Part shown: one piece after another, positions 1 through 9,279 of the stretch | Numbering within the stretch: the stretch's first letter is position 1 | Layout: each line of letters starts with the position of its first letter | Source of the DNA: Caballeronia temeraria | GTDB taxonomy: Bacteria > Pseudomonadota > Gammaproteobacteria > Burkholderiales > Burkholderiaceae | Direction: 5' to 3' | Assembly (NCBI RefSeq): GCF_001544795.2 | Contig: NZ_FCOI02000010.1 | Coordinates: forward strand, 124,001-188,000 | Length of the DNA: 64,000 nt | Notes under the pieces: generated by a model | Database searches by the model: none | Seen by the model: only the letters and a program-made list of their open reading frames with translations | Told to the model about the DNA's origin: nothing | Translations under genes and position numbers: made by a program

Positions 1-253
1 GCAGTCCTGTGTGCTCATCGAGCATCAACGCGTGGTCGTTCGGTATCGCGAGCGTGGGCCGCAACGCGCGATAGCGTGGATCGGCGATCGGGATGACCGT
101 GTTGAGCGCATCGTTGCCGCCGTCGAGATCGACGAGCACGAGCGAGTCAACGGCAGGAGAAGTATTGAAATGTGCGATAGCGCACGCATCGATCATGTTG
201 CCCGCGCATCCCGCGAACGCGCCGGCAATCGAGAGGAACTGACGTCGGTTCAT
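1..253 (-). CDS. DUF1501 family protein, 3' end beyond window
   Basis: The reading frame starts at ATG 253 and runs off the left edge, so only the first 84 residues are visible. The N-terminus begins MNRRQFLSIAGAFAG, which has the twin-arginine pattern R-R-x-F-L followed by a hydrophobic stretch, so export by Tat is likely. Residues 38-50 contain VLVDLDGGNDALN, the conserved opening of DUF1501 proteins, a family of secreted proteins of unproven enzymology related to the alkaline phosphatase fold. The start lies 17 bases after the stop of the small secreted-protein gene upstream, so the two are probably co-transcribed. DUF1501 genes often accompany DUF1800 genes; any such partner would lie outside the window. 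Confidence 0.8.
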   Translation of the reverse strand, partial: MNRRQFLSIAGAFAGCAGNMIDACAIAHFNTSPAVDSLVLVDLDGGNDALNTVIPIADPRYRALRPTLAIPNDHALMLDEHTGL

Positions 254-270
254 CGTGCAAACAGGCAGCT

Positions 271-642
271 TCAGCGCTTGTAGAGATCGCGCACCGCTTC
301 TTCGATGTGCTGGCGCAAGAGACGCCGCTCGTCGGCGGTCATCACGGTATGGCGCGGCGGACGCGCGGGCGGCGTCTGATCGACCTGCTGGATGGATTGC
401 ATGGCCGGCGCTTTGGGATCGCGGTCGCGACTCGATGGTGTCGCGCCCTTGCTCACGCGCTGCTGCGCGCGAATCATGCGGCCGTCGAAACGATTCGGGG
501 AACTCGTGAAGCCGCGATCGAAGCCTGTCGATTGCGCATAGGCGTGAGGCGTGCTCAGTACTGCGTAAAGCGCACTGGCAAGTAGTGTCTTCCTAAAAAT
601 GCGCTGTGTGCGCACGGGTCCGCGCTGCCGCGCTCCCTTCAT
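271..642 (-). CDS. small secreted hypothetical protein
   Basis: A 123-residue product starting at ATG 642, preceded by a good ribosome site (GAAGGGA). The open frame continues upstream to 804 but that part has no ribosome site and an unlike composition. Residues 1-37 are basic then hydrophobic and end in HAYAQS, a plausible signal peptide with cleavage after AYA. The mature part is polar and rich in Arg, Pro and Gln, with no domain I recognise. The C-terminus (about residues 95-123, MTADERRLLRQHIEEAVRDL) looks like a single amphipathic helix. It sits directly upstream of the DUF1501 gene, so a shared envelope role is possible but not shown. Confidence 0.65.
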   Translation of the reverse strand: MKGARQRGPVRTQRIFRKTLLASALYAVLSTPHAYAQSTGFDRGFTSSPNRFDGRMIRAQQRVSKGATPSSRDRDPKAPAMQSIQQVDQTPPARPPRHTVMTADERRLLRQHIEEAVRDLYKR

Positions 643-814
643 GTTGTTCCCTTCGTTGCTCGACAACCGGACAGCCTCAGTCTTTTCATTCACGTCTTGC
701 CGTGGCTTGGTCGGGCCACAAGACGCGCTTGGTCTAATGGAGTATCTACCGAATGGCGGGCTTAGGTAAAGCAGTGTACGCACCAAACCCTTAGGCCGTG
801 CCACAGCCCCCGTA

Positions 815-856
815 AATTTTGTAACGAACTGTTACACTCCGTTTTGTTACAAACTC
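815..856 (+). promoter_or_regulatory. GTTACA-type repeats upstream of ompR (candidate OmpR sites)
   Basis: Three copies of the same hexamer precede ompR: TGTAAC at 820-825, GTTACA at 831-836 and GTTACA at 846-851. The first two form an inverted repeat and the last two a direct repeat 15 bases apart. Enterobacterial OmpR sites carry GTTACA or GNAACA half-sites, so autoregulation is a reasonable inference. No good -35/-10 pair could be assigned with confidence. Confidence 0.45.
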
Positions 857-887
857 GGTGTTTGAACAAACGCGCTAAGATGCCGCC

Positions 888-1613
888 ATGGAAACCAAGA
901 ACCCTTCAAAAATTCTCGTCGTCGACGACGATCCGCGCCTGCGCGACCTGCTGCGGCGCTATCTCGGTGAACAGGGCTTCAACGTGTACGTCGCAGAGAA
1001 CGCGCCGTCGATGAACAAGCTCTGGGTGCGCGAGCGTTTCGATCTGCTCGTCCTCGATCTGATGCTGCCCGGCGAAGACGGTCTTTCCATCTGCCGGCGT
1101 CTGCGCGGCAGCAACGATCGCACGCCTATCATCATGCTCACCGCGAAGGGTGAAGACGTCGATCGCATCGTCGGCCTCGAAATGGGCGCGGACGACTATC
1201 TGCCGAAGCCTTTCAATCCGCGCGAACTCGTCGCGCGCATTCACGCGGTGTTGCGTCGTCAGACGCCGTCCGAATTGCCGGGCGCGCCGTCCGAAACCAC
1301 CGAAGTGTTCGAGTTCGGCGAATTCGCGCTGAACCTCGCGACGCGCACGCTCACAAAGAACGGCCAGGAAATTCCGCTGACCACCGGCGAGTTTTCGGTG
1401 CTGAAGGTCTTCGCGCGTCATCCGCGTCAGCCGCTCTCGCGCGAAAAGCTCATGGAGCTTGCGCGCGGCCGTGAATACGAAGTGTTCGACCGCAGCCTCG
1501 ACGTCCAGATCTCGCGTCTGCGCAAGCTGATCGAGCCCGATCCCAGCAGTCCGCGTTTCATCCAGACCGTGTGGGGCCTCGGCTACGTGTTCATTCCCGA
1601 CGGCGCGGCCTGA
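888..1613 (+). CDS. ompR: OmpR-family response regulator
   Basis: A 241-residue DNA-binding response regulator. The receiver domain (residues 8-120) has the acidic pocket D13/D14, the phospho-acceptor D57 in LVLDLMLP, T85 and K107 in YLPKPF. The C-terminal part (about 140-236) is a winged-helix domain with the transactivation-loop pattern of OmpR/PhoB proteins, ending near GLGYVFIP. It is followed after 62 bases by a sensor kinase gene of EnvZ type, and together they form a conserved beta-proteobacterial pair expected to respond to osmotic or envelope conditions. Three GTTACA-like boxes lie just upstream and may mediate autoregulation. Length matches E. coli OmpR (239 residues). Confidence 0.93.
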   Translation: METKNPSKILVVDDDPRLRDLLRRYLGEQGFNVYVAENAPSMNKLWVRERFDLLVLDLMLPGEDGLSICRRLRGSNDRTPIIMLTAKGEDVDRIVGLEMGADDYLPKPFNPRELVARIHAVLRRQTPSELPGAPSETTEVFEFGEFALNLATRTLTKNGQEIPLTTGEFSVLKVFARHPRQPLSREKLMELARGREYEVFDRSLDVQISRLRKLIEPDPSSPRFIQTVWGLGYVFIPDGAA

Positions 1614-1675
1614 TCGGTCTTCGAGCGAGTTTCGTCACGCTTTCTCCCCTTCACCGAGCTGAACCCGACAGACTC

Positions 1676-3040
1676 ATGCGCATCGACAGGCGGCTACTGG
1701 CGCTCGCGTTCGGCGGCCTGTTCTGGCGAACCTTCGCGCTGATCGCGCTGCTCATCGCAGTCAGTCTGACGGCGTGGTTCCAGAGCTTTCGCGTGATCGA
1801 GCGCGAGCCGCGCGCGCAACGCGTGGCGCTTCAGCTCGTCGCCGTGGTCAAGCTCACGCGCACCGCCCTGCTTTATTCCGACCCCGATCTGCGCCGCGCG
1901 CTGCTCCAGGATCTGGAAAGCAACGAGGGCGTGCGCGTGTATCCGCGCGAGACCACCGACAAATACAAGCTGCAGCCCGATGAGTCGCTCAACCGGCTGA
2001 TCGAGCGCGACGTGCGCGGGCGGCTCGGCAACGAGACGATCATCGCGCAATCGGTGAACGATATTCCGGGCGTCTGGATCAGCTTCAAGATCGACGACGA
2101 CGATTACTGGGTTGCGCTCGATCGCGATCAGCTCGATACCGTCACCGGCCTGCAATGGGCCGGATGGGGCGTGTTCGCGCTTGCGCTGTCGCTGTTCGGC
2201 GCGGCGTTCATCACGAGTCTCGTGAACCGGCCGTTCGCGCGCCTCGCGCTCGCGGCGCGCAAGGTCGGCTCGGGACAATCGCCCGAACCGTTGCCCGAAC
2301 GCGGCATGGGCGTGGCGGCGGAAACCAATCGAAGCTTCAACCAGATGGTGACCGATCTCGAGCAGCTCGAAGCGGATCGCGCGCTGATGCTCGCGGGCAT
2401 TTCGCACGATCTGCGCACGCCGCTCGCGCGTTTGCGGCTCGAAACGGAGATGAGTCCGTCTGACGAAGCGACCAAGCTCGCGATGATCGACGACATCGAG
2501 CAGATGGACATGATCATCGGGCGCTTCCTCGACTATGCGCGGCCGATGCAACGCATGCCCGAGGCCGTCGATCTGTCGATGATTGCAAGCGAACTCGCCG
2601 CCCGCTTCCAGGCCGACGACGGCGTCGTCATGCGTACCGATCTGGCGCAGGGCGCGATCATCGAAGGTGATCCTACGGATGCGCGCCGCGTGGTCGGCAA
2701 CCTGCTCGAGAACGCGCGCAAATACGGCCGCAGCGAACACGACGACGTCGCGCGTATTACGCTGCAAACGCGCGTCGCGCACGGCAAGGTCGAACTCTCC
2801 GTGATGGACGAAGGCCGCGGCATTCCCGACGATCAGGTCGCGCTCATCACGCGCCCGTTCTATCGCGTCGATACGGCGCGCACGCAGGCGAACGGCACGG
2901 GCCTCGGCATGGCGATCGTGCAGCGCCTTGTCACCCGTCAGCGCGGCACGCTGCGTCTACGCAACCGCACGCCTTTGCCGGGCTTCGAAGTCACGATCGA
3001 CTTCCCGCCGATGAAAGGCGGCGTGCGCTTCGAAGGCTAG
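1676..3040 (+). CDS. envZ: EnvZ-type sensor histidine kinase
   Basis: A 454-residue inner-membrane kinase, partner of the OmpR gene just upstream. ATG 1676 is chosen because it places a short basic tail before the first membrane segment (residues 16-36); the open frame extends to 1571 but overlaps ompR. A periplasmic region (about 37-155) is followed by a second membrane segment near 158-180 and a HAMP domain. The H-box ISHDLRTPLARL places the phosphorylated histidine at H244, close to H243 of E. coli EnvZ. N-box NLLENARKYG, G1 DEGRGIP and G2 GTGLGMAI are all intact, so it should be an active kinase/phosphatase. Confidence 0.92.
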   Translation: MRIDRRLLALAFGGLFWRTFALIALLIAVSLTAWFQSFRVIEREPRAQRVALQLVAVVKLTRTALLYSDPDLRRALLQDLESNEGVRVYPRETTDKYKLQPDESLNRLIERDVRGRLGNETIIAQSVNDIPGVWISFKIDDDDYWVALDRDQLDTVTGLQWAGWGVFALALSLFGAAFITSLVNRPFARLALAARKVGSGQSPEPLPERGMGVAAETNRSFNQMVTDLEQLEADRALMLAGISHDLRTPLARLRLETEMSPSDEATKLAMIDDIEQMDMIIGRFLDYARPMQRMPEAVDLSMIASELAARFQADDGVVMRTDLAQGAIIEGDPTDARRVVGNLLENARKYGRSEHDDVARITLQTRVAHGKVELSVMDEGRGIPDDQVALITRPFYRVDTARTQANGTGLGMAIVQRLVTRQRGTLRLRNRTPLPGFEVTIDFPPMKGGVRFEG

Positions 3041-3075
3041 ACGCCCTTTCATCGACGTTCGTCAATTCCTATCCG

Positions 3076-3116
3076 TCTCGGTAGTTAAAAACTATCGAGA
3101 CAATTATTTTTATAGA
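3076..3116 (+). promoter_or_regulatory. OxyR-like operator and promoter of ahpC
   Basis: An 11-base inverted repeat with one mismatch (TCTCGGTAGTT at 3076-3086, AACTATCGAGA at 3090-3100) contains GTAG-N7-CTAT, one complete half of the OxyR pattern ATAG-N7-CTAT. A -10-like TATAGA follows at 3111-3116. The second OxyR half is poorly conserved. The position, about 135 bases before a peroxidase gene, fits peroxide-induced control, but other regulators could use the palindrome. Confidence 0.5.
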
Positions 3117-3234
3117 GTTAAGATGAACCGGGTTAACGCTCGGTGCGGCTGGCATGAAAGTGTCACGCGCGCGTTACGACGATCCAGTAGCTTGATGAGA
3201 CTGTCCTTTCAACGATTTCACAGGAGTTTTCCGC

Positions 3235-3783
3235 ATGAAGACCGTTGGCGATAAAGTCGAAGCATTCACTGTCACCGCTGCGAAGCCGGGTTTCAACCAT
3301 CACGAAGAGAACGGCCAGTCCGCGTTCGAGGAAATCACCGAGCAGTCCTTTCCGGGCAAGTGGAAGATCATCTACTTCTATCCGAAAGACTTCACGTTCG
3401 TGTGCCCGACGGAAATCGTCGAATTCGCGAAGCTGGCGACCGATTTCGAGGATCGCGACGCGGTTCTGCTCGGCGGCAGCGTGGACAACGAATTCGTCAA
3501 GCTCGCCTGGCGCCGCGAGCATAAAGACCTGAACAAGCTGAACCACTACGCGTTCGGCGACGTGAAAGGCGAACTGATCGATCAACTCGGCGTGCGCGAC
3601 AAGGAAGCCGGCGTCGCGCTGCGGGCGACGTTCATCGTCGATCCGGACAACGTCATCCAGCACGTGTCGGTCAACAATCTGAACGTGGGCCGCAGTCCGG
3701 AAGAAGTCCTGCGTATTCTCGACGGCTTGCAAACGGACGAACTGTGCCCGTGCAACCGCGCGGTCGGCGGCGCGACGCTGTAA
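3235..3783 (+). CDS. ahpC: alkyl hydroperoxide reductase AhpC, AhpD-dependent type
   Basis: A 182-residue 2-Cys peroxiredoxin that reduces hydrogen peroxide, organic peroxides and peroxynitrite. The peroxidatic cysteine is C57 in FTFVCPTE, and the C-terminus carries two cysteines, C171 and C173, in LCPCNR. This three-cysteine layout is that of Mycobacterium tuberculosis AhpC, which is reduced through AhpD rather than AhpF; the next gene is indeed ahpD. The start has a clear ribosome site (CAGGAG). An OxyR-like operator lies upstream and an intrinsic terminator separates it from ahpD, so ahpC transcript should be more abundant than ahpD. Confidence 0.93.
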   Translation: MKTVGDKVEAFTVTAAKPGFNHHEENGQSAFEEITEQSFPGKWKIIYFYPKDFTFVCPTEIVEFAKLATDFEDRDAVLLGGSVDNEFVKLAWRREHKDLNKLNHYAFGDVKGELIDQLGVRDKEAGVALRATFIVDPDNVIQHVSVNNLNVGRSPEEVLRILDGLQTDELCPCNRAVGGATL

Positions 3784-3799
3784 GCGTTCCTGATGCTGC

Positions 3800-3849
3800 A
3801 AAGCCCGCCATTGCGCCGCATGTTTTCGGTCGAATGGCGGGCTTTTTAA
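3800..3849 (+). terminator. intrinsic terminator/attenuator between ahpC and ahpD
   Basis: Arms AAAGCCCGCCATT (3800-3812) and AATGGCGGGCTTT (3833-3845) pair perfectly and are followed by a short T run. It lies 16 bases after the ahpC stop and before ahpD, so it probably lets only part of the transcription reach ahpD. Confidence 0.8.
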
Positions 3850-3870
3850 CGCCACCGAAGAGGAAAAACA

Positions 3871-4395
3871 ATGGAATTTCTGTCTGCGATCAAGGAACTC
3901 GTGCCGGACTATGCGAAGGACATTCGCCTGAACGTCGACGGCACGATCGCGCGCTCATCGCTCGAAGGCAATGACGCGGCCGGCGTCGCGCTGGCCGCCG
4001 CGTATGCCGCGAAAGCGACGAAGCTCGTCGGCATCATCCGCCAGGCGGGCGTGCTCTCGCCCGAAGAGACGAACGCCGTGCTCACCGCCGCCGCGCTGAT
4101 GGGCATGAACAACGTCTGGTATCCGTATCTGGAAATGGCCGACAACGCCGATCTGAAAACCCAGCCCGCCAACTTGCGCATGAACGCGTATGCGTCGCAC
4201 GGCGGCGTCGACAAGCGGCGCTTCGAGATGTACGCGCTCGCGGCGTCGATCGTCGGCAAGTGCCATTTCTGCGTGAAATCGCACTACGAGAATCTCGTGG
4301 CCGAAGGCATGTCGGCGACGCAATTGCGCGACGTCGGCCGCATCGCGGCGGTGATCAATGCCGTCGCGCTGACGATCGAAGCCGAAGGAAAGTGA
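3871..4395 (+). CDS. ahpD: alkyl hydroperoxidase AhpD
   Basis: A 174-residue carboxymuconolactone-decarboxylase-fold protein. The redox motif CHFC at C131-C134 followed by H138, together with E119, reproduces the catalytic set of mycobacterial AhpD (C130, C133, H137, E118). It has its own weak peroxidase activity but its main role is to pass electrons from a lipoylated carrier to AhpC. It has a good ribosome site (GAGGAAAAAC) 87 bases after ahpC. The gene converges on ispF. Confidence 0.93.
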   Translation: MEFLSAIKELVPDYAKDIRLNVDGTIARSSLEGNDAAGVALAAAYAAKATKLVGIIRQAGVLSPEETNAVLTAAALMGMNNVWYPYLEMADNADLKTQPANLRMNAYASHGGVDKRRFEMYALAASIVGKCHFCVKSHYENLVAEGMSATQLRDVGRIAAVINAVALTIEAEGK

Positions 4396-4411
4396 CGCTT
4401 CCCGCCGCGTT

Positions 4412-4903
4412 TCAGCCGTCGATCGACGTGCGGCGCAACAGCACCGCGGCCTGCGCCTCGATGCCTTCCTTGCGCCCGAGATAGCCGAGCTTCTCGTTCG
4501 TCTTGGCTTTCACGTTCACGCGATCCATCGGGAGATCGAGATCGGCGGCGATGTTTTCACGCATCGCGTCGATATGCGGCGCGAGCTTGGGCGCCTGCGC
4601 GATGATCGTGCTGTCCACATTGGCGATCGCGAATCCCGCCTCCGACACGCGCCGGAACGCCTCGCGCAGCAGCACGCGGCTGTCCGCGCCGGCGAATTCC
4701 GTCGCCGTATCGGGGAAATGGCGGCCGATATCGCCGAGCGACGCCGCGCCGAACAGCGCGTCGGTGATCGCGTGCAGGAGCACGTCGGCGTCCGAGTGGC
4801 CGAGCAGACCGCGCTCGTAAGGAATCGTCACGCCGCCGATGATGAGCGGGCGACCCTCGACGAGCTGATGTACGTCGTACCCTTGTCCGATTCTGAAATC
4901 CAT
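4412..4903 (-). CDS. ispF: 2-C-methyl-D-erythritol 2,4-cyclodiphosphate synthase
   Basis: A 163-residue enzyme of the MEP isoprenoid pathway that cyclises CDP-methylerythritol 2-phosphate with loss of CMP. ATG 4903 gives the family N-terminus [12 protein letters not shown]; the frame extends further upstream but runs into ispD. Metal ligands D10, H12 and H44 (in LLHAITDAL) are present, and the C-terminal region keeps [11 protein letters not shown]. It follows ispD by 26 bases on the same strand, the usual beta-proteobacterial ispDF operon. Confidence 0.96.
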   Translation of the reverse strand: MDFRIGQGYDVHQLVEGRPLIIGGVTIPYERGLLGHSDADVLLHAITDALFGAASLGDIGRHFPDTATEFAGADSRVLLREAFRRVSEAGFAIANVDSTIIAQAPKLAPHIDAMRENIAADLDLPMDRVNVKAKTNEKLGYLGRKEGIEAQAAVLLRRTSIDG

Positions 4904-4929
4904 CGATGCAAACCTTGGTTGAGTGTGGG

Positions 4930-5652
4930 TCAGGCGTTCGCGGAAAGCATCGCGCCCGCGAGCGCGAAATCTTCCGGATAGGTCACCTTGAAGTTGCGCA
5001 AGCTGCCCTGAACGAGCTTCGGCGAGTGGCCGAGCCATTCGATGGCGCTCGCTTCGTCCGTCAGATCGTGGCCGTCGTGACGCGCACGCTCGATCGCTTC
5101 GCGCAACATGCCGAGCCGGAACATTTGCGGCGTCTGCGCCTGCCAGAGCCCGTCGCGCGATTCGGTGCGTGCGACGCGGACGTCCTTGGTGGGCACATCG
5201 GGCATGTTCGGTGCGACGCGTTTCAACGTATCCGCGACCGGCAGCGCGAGAATGCCGCCGATGGCATCATCGCGCAGTTCCGCGACAAGTTTGCGAATCA
5301 GCTCCGGCGTGATGCCGGGGCGCGCGGCGTCGTGCACGAGGACCCAGTCGTCGTCGCGCGCGCCGAAATTCGCGAGCGCGTTGAGCCCGTTGTACACCGA
5401 CGCCTGCCGCGAGGCGCCGCCGCAGCGCTCGACCGCGAAGCGCAATCCGGCGAAGCGGCGCGCGTCGAAATGACTGTCGTCCGGTGCGAGCACGACGAGG
5501 GTCTGCGAGAATTCGGAGCACGCGTCGAACGCCGCGAGCGTGTACGCGAGCATCGGGCGGCCCGCGACCGTCTGGTATTGCTTCGGCATCGGCGCGCCGG
5601 AGCGGCTGCCGGTTCCGGCGCAGGGAATCAGTGAAAACAGGCGCGAAGTCAC
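4930..5652 (-). CDS. ispD: 2-C-methyl-D-erythritol 4-phosphate cytidylyltransferase
   Basis: A 240-residue cytidylyltransferase that makes CDP-methylerythritol in the MEP pathway. The start is taken as GTG 5652, giving [19 protein letters not shown]; this places the nucleotide-binding glycine loop at the family's usual distance from the N-terminus, although no strong ribosome site precedes it. Other conserved parts are the PKQY segment, VLVHDAARP and TPQMFR. The gene is divergent from mfd with about 127 bases between the two starts and is followed by ispF. Confidence 0.94.
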   Translation of the reverse strand: MTSRLFSLIPCAGTGSRSGAPMPKQYQTVAGRPMLAYTLAAFDACSEFSQTLVVLAPDDSHFDARRFAGLRFAVERCGGASRQASVYNGLNALANFGARDDDWVLVHDAARPGITPELIRKLVAELRDDAIGGILALPVADTLKRVAPNMPDVPTKDVRVARTESRDGLWQAQTPQMFRLGMLREAIERARHDGHDLTDEASAIEWLGHSPKLVQGSLRNFKVTYPEDFALAGAMLSANA

Positions 5653-5693
5653 GGGCGAATGAGGTAAGCAAGTCAAAGTTGAAGCCCGGATTT

Positions 5694-5699
5694 TATAAT
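5694..5699 (+). promoter_or_regulatory. -10-like TATAAT in the ispD/mfd divergent region
   Basis: A consensus TATAAT sits on the plus strand about 80 bases before the chosen mfd start. No good -35 box is found at 16-18 bases, so this is only a candidate promoter for mfd. Confidence 0.35.
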
Positions 5700-5779
5700 A
5701 GGTCTTTCGCGACCACGTCCCGCGCATGCCGGTTCGACTCTCCGAACCCGCGTTTGCCGGACGGCTCCATGCACACCTT

Positions 5780-8700
5780 ATGCCTTCCAAAGCCGTCAAC
5801 GCGCAGTCCAGTTCTCCCATCGCCCTCGTGAAAGCGGGTCAGCGCTTCGTCTTCGATGGCGCGAGCGGCTCGTCGGATGCGCTCGCCATCGCGCGCTATT
5901 TCGCGGCGTATCGCGAGAGCGTGCCGCTCCTGACGGTCGTCACCGCCGGCGCCGTCGACGCGCAGCGGCTCGCCGTCGAAATCCCCTACTTCGCGCCCGA
6001 TGCGCGCGTGCGCCTTCTGCCCGACTGGGAGACGCTGCCGTACGACACGTTTTCGCCGCACCAGGATCTCGTGTCGGAGCGGCTCGCGACGCTGCACGAT
6101 CTCGGCGAAGGCCGCTGCGACATTCTCATCGTGCCGGCGACAACGGCGCTTTATCGCATGCCGCCCGCGTCGTTTCTCGCGGCTTACACGTTTTCGTTCA
6201 CGCAGGGCGAGCGGCTCGACGAAGCGAAGCTCAAGGCGCAGCTGACGCTCGCGGGCTACGAGCACGTGAGCCAGGTCGTGCGGCCGGGCGAATATTGCGT
6301 GCGCGGCTCGCTGATCGACCTGTATCCGATGGGTTCGGCGCTGCCGTATCGCATCGACCTTTTCGACGATCAGGTGGATTCCATCCGCGCCTTCGATCCG
6401 GACACGCAGCGCAGCCTCTATCCCGTGCGCGACGTGCGCCTGTTGCCGGGCCGCGAGTTTCCGTTCGACGAAGCCGCGCGCACCGCTTTCCGCAGCCGCT
6501 GGCGCGAGGTCTTCGAGGGCGATCCGAGCCGCTCGCAGATCTACAAGGACATGGGCAACGGCGTGCCGTCGGCGGGTATCGAATACTATCTGCCGCTCTT
6601 CTTCGACGAAACCGCCACGCTCTTTCACTATCTGCCGCAAGGTTCGCAGCTCGCGTTCGTCGGCGATATGGATGCCGCGATCAAGCGCTTCACGCACGAC
6701 ACGAAGCAGCGCTTCGACTTCCTTTCGCACGATCGCGAGCGGCCGTTGCTCGAACCGCGCCGGCTCTTTCTGACCGACGACGATTTCTTCACGTTCGCGA
6801 AACCCTTCGCGCAGTTGAAGTTCCCCGCCACGCCGGAAGGCGGCTGGGCCGTGCCGCTGCCGGGACTCGCGATCGACCGTCACGCCGACGAGCCTTTGCT
6901 CGCGCTGCGCCACTATCTGGAGCAGACGGAGAACCGCGTGATGCTCGTCGCGGAATCGGCGGGACGTCGCGAGACGATCCAGCAATTGCTCGCCGACAAC
7001 GGCCTGCGCGGCGAATCGCGCGACACGTTCCAGGAATGGCTGAGCGCCGAAGGCAAGTTCACGCTCGGCATCGCGCCGCTTGCGAACGGCTTTTCGCTGC
7101 CTGGGGAAAAGCTTTCGATCGTCACCGAAACGGAGCTTTACGGACCGCTCGCGCGCCGCGCCGGACGCCGCCGACAGGAACAGGCGAGCAACGTCGATTC
7201 GATGGTGCGCGACCTCGCCGAATTGAAAGTCGGCGATCCGGTCGTACATGCGCAACACGGCATCGGACGGTACATGGGCCTCGTGTCGATGGATCTCGGC
7301 GAAGGCGAAACCGAGTTCCTGCATCTGGAGTACCACAACGAAGCGAAGCTGTACGTGCCCGTCGCGCAACTGCATGTGATTTCGCGCTATAGCGGCGCGG
7401 ACCCGGAAAGCGCGCCGTTGCATACGCTCGGCTCCGGCCAGTGGGAAAAGGCCAAGCGCAAGGCCGCGCAGCAGATTCGCGACACGGCCGCCGAACTGCT
7501 CAACCTGTACGCGCGCCGCGCCGCGCGCGAAGGTTATGCGTTCAAGCTCGATCCGCGCGAATACGTCAAGTTCGCGGAAAGCTTCGGCTTCGAGGAAACG
7601 CCTGATCAGGCCGCGGCGATCGCGTCCGTCATCGGCGACATGACGAGCGGCAAGCCGATGGACCGCCTCGTGTGCGGCGACGTCGGCTTCGGCAAGACGG
7701 AAGTCGCGTTGCGCGCGGCGTTCATCGCGGTGATGGCGGGCAAGCAGGTCGCGATTCTTTCGCCGACGACGCTGCTCGCCGAACAACACACGCAGACGTT
7801 CACCGACCGCTTCGCCGACTGGCCCGTGCGCATCGCGGAACTGTCGCGTTTCAAGACCGGCAAGGAAGTATCGACGTCCGTGCAGCAGATCAACGAAGGC
7901 TCGGTCGATATCGTCATCGGCACGCACAAGCTCTTGTCGAGCGATGTGAAGTTCAAGCGCCTCGGGCTCGTGATCATCGACGAGGAGCATCGTTTCGGCG
8001 TGCGTCAGAAGGAAGCGCTGAAGGCGTTGCGCGCCGAAGTCGACGTGCTCACGCTGACCGCGACGCCGATTCCGCGCACGCTCGGCATGGCGCTCGAAGG
8101 CCTGCGCGACTTCTCGGTGATCGCGACCGCGCCGCAAAAGCGGCTTGCGATCAAGACCTTCGTGCGCCGCGAGGAAGACGGCGTGATCCGTGAAGCGATG
8201 CTGCGCGAACTGAAGCGCGGCGGCCAGGTGTACTTCCTGCACAACGAGGTCGAGACGATCGAGAACCGTCGCGCGATGCTCGAAGCGCTGGTGCCGGAGG
8301 CGCGCATCGCGGTCGCGCATGGACAGATGCACGAGCGCGAGCTCGAGCGCGTGATGCGCGATTTCGTCGGCCAGCGCGCGAACGTGCTGTTGTGCACGAC
8401 GATCATCGAGACCGGCATCGACGTGCCGAGCGCGAATACGATCCTCATGCATCGCGCGGACAAGTTTGGTCTTGCGCAGTTGCATCAGTTGCGCGGACGT
8501 GTCGGGCGCTCGCATCACCAGGCGTATGCGTATTTACTTGTGCACGATCCGCAGTCACTCACGAAGCAGGCGCAGCGCCGGCTCGAAGCGATCCAGCAGA
8601 TGGAGGAGCTCGGCTCGGGCTTCTATCTCGCGATGCACGATCTGGAAATTCGCGGGACCGGCGAAGTGCTCGGCGACAAGCAATCGGGCGAGATTCACGA

Positions 8701-9256
8701 GATCGGCTTTCAGCTTTACACCGACATGCTGAACGATGCCGTGCGTGCGCTGCGGGACGGCCGCGAGCCGGATCTGAACGCGCCGCTCGCGGCGACGACG
8801 GAGATCAACTTGCACGCGCCCGCGATTCTGCCCGCCGATTATTGCGCCGACGTGCAAGAGCGTCTGTCGTTGTACAAGCGGCTGGCGAACTGCGAATCGA
8901 GCGATGCGATCGATGGCATTCTCGAAGAGCTCGTCGATCGCTTCGGCAAGTTGCCGCCGCAGGCGCATGCGCTTGTCGAGACGCATCGGTTGCGGCTGGC
9001 TGCGAAGCCGCTCGGGATCTCTAAGATCGATGCGGGCGAGCAGTCTATCTCGCTGCAGTTCATTCCGAATCCGCCTGTGGATGGCATGAAGATCATCGAG
9101 ATGGTGCAGAAGCACAAGCACATCAAGCTGGCAGGGCAGGACAAGTTGCGCATCGAGTCGCGGAGTCCCGATCTTGCGGTGCGGATCTCCACCGTGAAGG
9201 AGACGCTGCGGGCCTTGGGGGGGCCGGTGCGGCAGGCGGTGGCTGCTTCTCGTTGA
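5780..9256 (+). CDS. mfd: transcription-repair coupling factor Mfd
   Basis: A 1158-residue ATP-dependent translocase that removes RNA polymerase stalled at DNA lesions and recruits UvrA. The N-terminal third carries the UvrB-like region ([10 protein letters not shown], then [11 protein letters not shown]). The middle carries the RNA-polymerase interaction (CarD-like) domain at about residues 480-570. The motor follows: Walker A GDVGFGKT at 633-640, motif [11 protein letters not shown], and the TRG-type helicase motifs to about 990. The C-terminal domain is about 1000-1140. Start 5780 is preferred over ATG 5726 because it gives normal family length and places Walker A as in E. coli. Neither start has a clear ribosome site. 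Copy A of the palindromic element begins 24 bases after the stop. Confidence 0.95.
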   Translation: MPSKAVNAQSSSPIALVKAGQRFVFDGASGSSDALAIARYFAAYRESVPLLTVVTAGAVDAQRLAVEIPYFAPDARVRLLPDWETLPYDTFSPHQDLVSERLATLHDLGEGRCDILIVPATTALYRMPPASFLAAYTFSFTQGERLDEAKLKAQLTLAGYEHVSQVVRPGEYCVRGSLIDLYPMGSALPYRIDLFDDQVDSIRAFDPDTQRSLYPVRDVRLLPGREFPFDEAARTAFRSRWREVFEGDPSRSQIYKDMGNGVPSAGIEYYLPLFFDETATLFHYLPQGSQLAFVGDMDAAIKRFTHDTKQRFDFLSHDRERPLLEPRRLFLTDDDFFTFAKPFAQLKFPATPEGGWAVPLPGLAIDRHADEPLLALRHYLEQTENRVMLVAESAGRRETIQQLLADNGLRGESRDTFQEWLSAEGKFTLGIAPLANGFSLPGEKLSIVTETELYGPLARRAGRRRQEQASNVDSMVRDLAELKVGDPVVHAQHGIGRYMGLVSMDLGEGETEFLHLEYHNEAKLYVPVAQLHVISRYSGADPESAPLHTLGSGQWEKAKRKAAQQIRDTAAELLNLYARRAAREGYAFKLDPREYVKFAESFGFEETPDQAAAIASVIGDMTSGKPMDRLVCGDVGFGKTEVALRAAFIAVMAGKQVAILSPTTLLAEQHTQTFTDRFADWPVRIAELSRFKTGKEVSTSVQQINEGSVDIVIGTHKLLSSDVKFKRLGLVIIDEEHRFGVRQKEALKALRAEVDVLTLTATPIPRTLGMALEGLRDFSVIATAPQKRLAIKTFVRREEDGVIREAMLRELKRGGQVYFLHNEVETIENRRAMLEALVPEARIAVAHGQMHERELERVMRDFVGQRANVLLCTTIIETGIDVPSANTILMHRADKFGLAQLHQLRGRVGRSHHQAYAYLLVHDPQSLTKQAQRRLEAIQQMEELGSGFYLAMHDLEIRGTGEVLGDKQSGEIHEIGFQLYTDMLNDAVRALRDGREPDLNAPLAATTEINLHAPAILPADYCADVQERLSLYKRLANCESSDAIDGILEELVDRFGKLPPQAHALVETHRLRLAAKPLGISKIDAGEQSISLQFIPNPPVDGMKIIEMVQKHKHIKLAGQDKLRIESRSPDLAVRISTVKETLRALGGPVRQAVAASR

Positions 9257-9279
9257 TTGTGTTCTTCGGTCGGGGTTCT

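Noticed and set aside
5693..8518. 941-codon open frame antisense to mfd
   Set aside because: It is a high-GC shadow of mfd with Arg/His/Ala-rich composition and no recognisable domain; mfd is certain on the other strand.
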